A DNA stretch of 7,425 nt from DATKSS01 sp049582065 (lineage in GTDB: Bacteria; Chloroflexota; Dormibacteria; Dormibacterales; Dormibacteraceae), in assembly GCA_049582065.1 (NCBI GenBank), contig JBAUTF010000074.1:1-7425 (forward strand), written 5' to 3'. The notes below the pieces were generated by a model that saw nothing but the letters and a program-made list of their open reading frames with translations, did not search any database and was not told where the DNA came from. Both the position numbers and the translations under genes were made by a program. This document shows, piece after piece, positions 6,371-7,425 of this stretch (positions are counted from its first letter, which is position 1; the number at the start of each line of letters is the position of its first letter).

Positions 6371-6889
6371 GTGCTGACAGAAAACGAGCTGACTGCGTGC
6401 ATCGAGTCCCGCCGCGGCCGGCTGACCCGTATGGCGGCGTCGATGCTTGCGGATGCCGCCGAGGCGGAAGACGTCGTCCAGGAGTCGGCGCTGCGCGCCC
6501 TGCGCGGGCGGAAAGAATTCCGTTCCGAGGCGGACGTTTGCTCCTGGTTCCAGCGCATCTGCATCAATACCTGCCGAGAGGTGGCCCGCAAGCGCTCCTC
6601 CGAGCAGAACCGTCTCGAGGCTGCGCGCCGGGAGGAGCTATGGCGGGATCCCGGATACTCGGTCGACCCGGAGGCGGTGGCGATGGCGCTTGAGAGTGGG
6701 GAGCGTTTGAAAAGCGCGCTGGCCTCACTTTCTCCAGACCAGCGACTGGCGGTGGTGCTGCACGATCTGCAAGGCTGGAAGGCACGCGAGATCGCCGAGA
6801 ACTCCGGACTTCCGCTGCCGACCGTCAAATCCCATCTTCGTCGCGGCCGTCAGGCGCTGGTGACATTGCTGGGGGAGCCGGCGAGATGA
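6371..6889 (+). CDS. ECF (extracytoplasmic function) RNA polymerase sigma factor
   Basis: The 172-aa protein has the two-domain ECF layout. Region 2 (about 10-75) includes AEDVVQES and the helix EADVCSWFQRICINTCREVARKR for core binding and -10 recognition. An acidic linker (about 76-110) leads to region 4 (about 115-165), with LSPDQRLAVVLHDLQGWKAREIAENSGLPLPTVKSHLRRGRQAL as the helix-turn-helix for the -35 box. GTG 6371 is chosen because an in-frame stop lies just 12 nt upstream and no other start fits; its ribosome site is weak, so a leaderless or leader-regulated start is possible. The zinc anti-sigma gene overlaps its stop by ATGA. Its activity is presumably released when the anti-sigma protein senses stress. 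A specific ECF subgroup cannot be assigned by eye. Confidence 0.95.
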   Translation: MLTENELTACIESRRGRLTRMAASMLADAAEAEDVVQESALRALRGRKEFRSEADVCSWFQRICINTCREVARKRSSEQNRLEAARREELWRDPGYSVDPEAVAMALESGERLKSALASLSPDQRLAVVLHDLQGWKAREIAENSGLPLPTVKSHLRRGRQALVTLLGEPAR

Positions 6890-7095
6890 TGGCGCTCAGC
6901 TGCTCCGAGGCACGGGATCTTGCCAGCGATCTCCTCGATGGAGAGCTCAGTCCGGAGCTGGAGCGGGCCGTCGATGAGCACGTAACTGGTTGCCCGACAT
7001 GTCCGGGCCTGTACCGGGCGCTCCTCGCCGTCCACCGCGAGCTGGAGCGACTGCGGCACGAAGAGGAACCGGGGGAGGGAGGCGGCGCTGCATGA
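6886..7095 (+). CDS. small soluble zinc-binding anti-sigma factor (ZAS / zf-HC2)
   Basis: The 69-aa protein starts at ATG 6886, overlapping the sigma stop by ATGA; a second ATG follows at once (6889). The zinc anti-sigma motif Hx3Cx2C is intact as H32, C36 and C39 (DEHVTGCPTC), and C6 in the N-terminal SCSEAR is a good fourth ligand. Helices at about 8-18, 23-33 and 42-60 fit the anti-sigma domain that wraps around its sigma partner. No transmembrane segment follows, unlike many membrane-bound anti-sigma proteins, and the tail is an acidic Glu/Gly-rich end. A soluble form with a Cys-bound zinc suggests cytoplasmic sensing, possibly thiol-redox or metal as in RsrA and ChrR (inferred). It is surely the partner of the sigma factor encoded immediately upstream. 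Confidence 0.92.
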   Translation: MMALSCSEARDLASDLLDGELSPELERAVDEHVTGCPTCPGLYRALLAVHRELERLRHEEEPGEGGGAA

Positions 7096-7425
7096 AAAGC
7101 CAGGAATGGGACCAGCGATACGCCACGACTGATCTGATTTGGGGTGCGGGACCGAACCGCTTTCTGGTGGCTGAGGTTGATGGCCTCTCGCCAGGACGTG
7201 CGCTGGATCTCGGCTGCGGTGAAGGCCGGAATGCGATCTGGCTCGCCCAGCGTGGCTGGCAGGTTAGCGGTGTCGACTTCTCAGAGGCTGGCCTGGATAA
7301 GGCACGGCACCTGGCCGTCGAGCGAGGTGTCGAGGTCACCTGGGTCCGCGCCGATCTCCTCGACTACCAGCCCGACCACGGAGCCTTCGACCTGGTGATC
7401 GTCATGTACATTCAGTTGCCCGCCG
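7092..7425 (+). CDS. class I SAM-dependent methyltransferase (3' end beyond window)
   Basis: The gene starts at ATG 7092, again overlapping the preceding stop by ATGA, and stays open to the window edge, giving 111 complete codons. The N-terminal WDQRY..TDLIWGAGPNRFL (about 6-24) is typical of a subgroup of small-molecule methyltransferases near TehB-like proteins. Motif I is ALDLGCGEGRNAIWLA (37-52) for SAM binding. The acidic loop VSGVDFSE (58-65) should contact the ribose, ADLLDY (about 87-92) follows motif III, and FDLVIVMYIQL (99-109) is motif IV. The substrate cannot be told. Being third in the sigma/anti-sigma operon makes it a likely target of that regulon, perhaps in detoxification of a metalloid or thiol-reactive compound (inferred). 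Confidence 0.93.
   Translation, partial: MKSQEWDQRYATTDLIWGAGPNRFLVAEVDGLSPGRALDLGCGEGRNAIWLAQRGWQVSGVDFSEAGLDKARHLAVERGVEVTWVRADLLDYQPDHGAFDLVIVMYIQLPA

Overview
The DNA is GC-rich and carries strong Shine-Dalgarno sites, ATGA stop/start overlaps, non-ATG starts and small zinc-motif proteins. This suggests a high-GC Terrabacteria-type organism (Actinomycetota, Chloroflexota or a Dormibacter-like relative), but no marker gene fixes the phylum. There is no complete tRNA or rRNA gene, no CRISPR array, and no transposase or integrase.

Left part (1-4189). The window opens inside a tRNA-like 3' half. It is followed by an 18-bp perfect palindrome and a two-gene operon joined by an ATGA overlap: a 982-aa membrane-anchored alpha-2-macroglobulin-like protein that stops before the thioester domain, and a 192-aa His-rich lipoprotein. 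A small two-helix membrane protein follows, and its last codons lie inside a repeat.

Middle part (4031-5433). Two copies of a roughly 150-nt composite repeat flank a 101-aa zinc-ribbon-like membrane protein gene (+) and a hicB-hicA toxin-antitoxin pair (-). Each copy holds three tandem 10-mers (consensus TCTGGTGGAC), a spacer, two more 10-mers, and a tRNA-like 3' half with an encoded CCA. The 10-mers contain TGGTGGAC, the exact reverse complement of the GTCCACCA at the tRNA-like end. With the partial copy at position 1, the same end occurs three times and divides the region into gene-bearing segments, as a tRNA-derived attachment site or mobile structured element might. This is the most unusual feature of the window.

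Right part (5434-7425). A TTGACA promoter candidate leads into a long, apparently structured leader and a small TusA-fold gene that has the usual Cys but not the CPxP motif. Then come a YgaP-like (DUF2892) membrane protein with a near-ideal ribosome site, an 11-bp perfect-stem hairpin, and three genes linked by ATGA overlaps: an ECF sigma factor, a soluble zinc anti-sigma protein (Hx3Cx2C) and a class I methyltransferase cut by the window edge. TusA-fold, YgaP-like and redox-type anti-sigma proteins together hint at a thiol or sulfur stress module. That link is inferred from position only.
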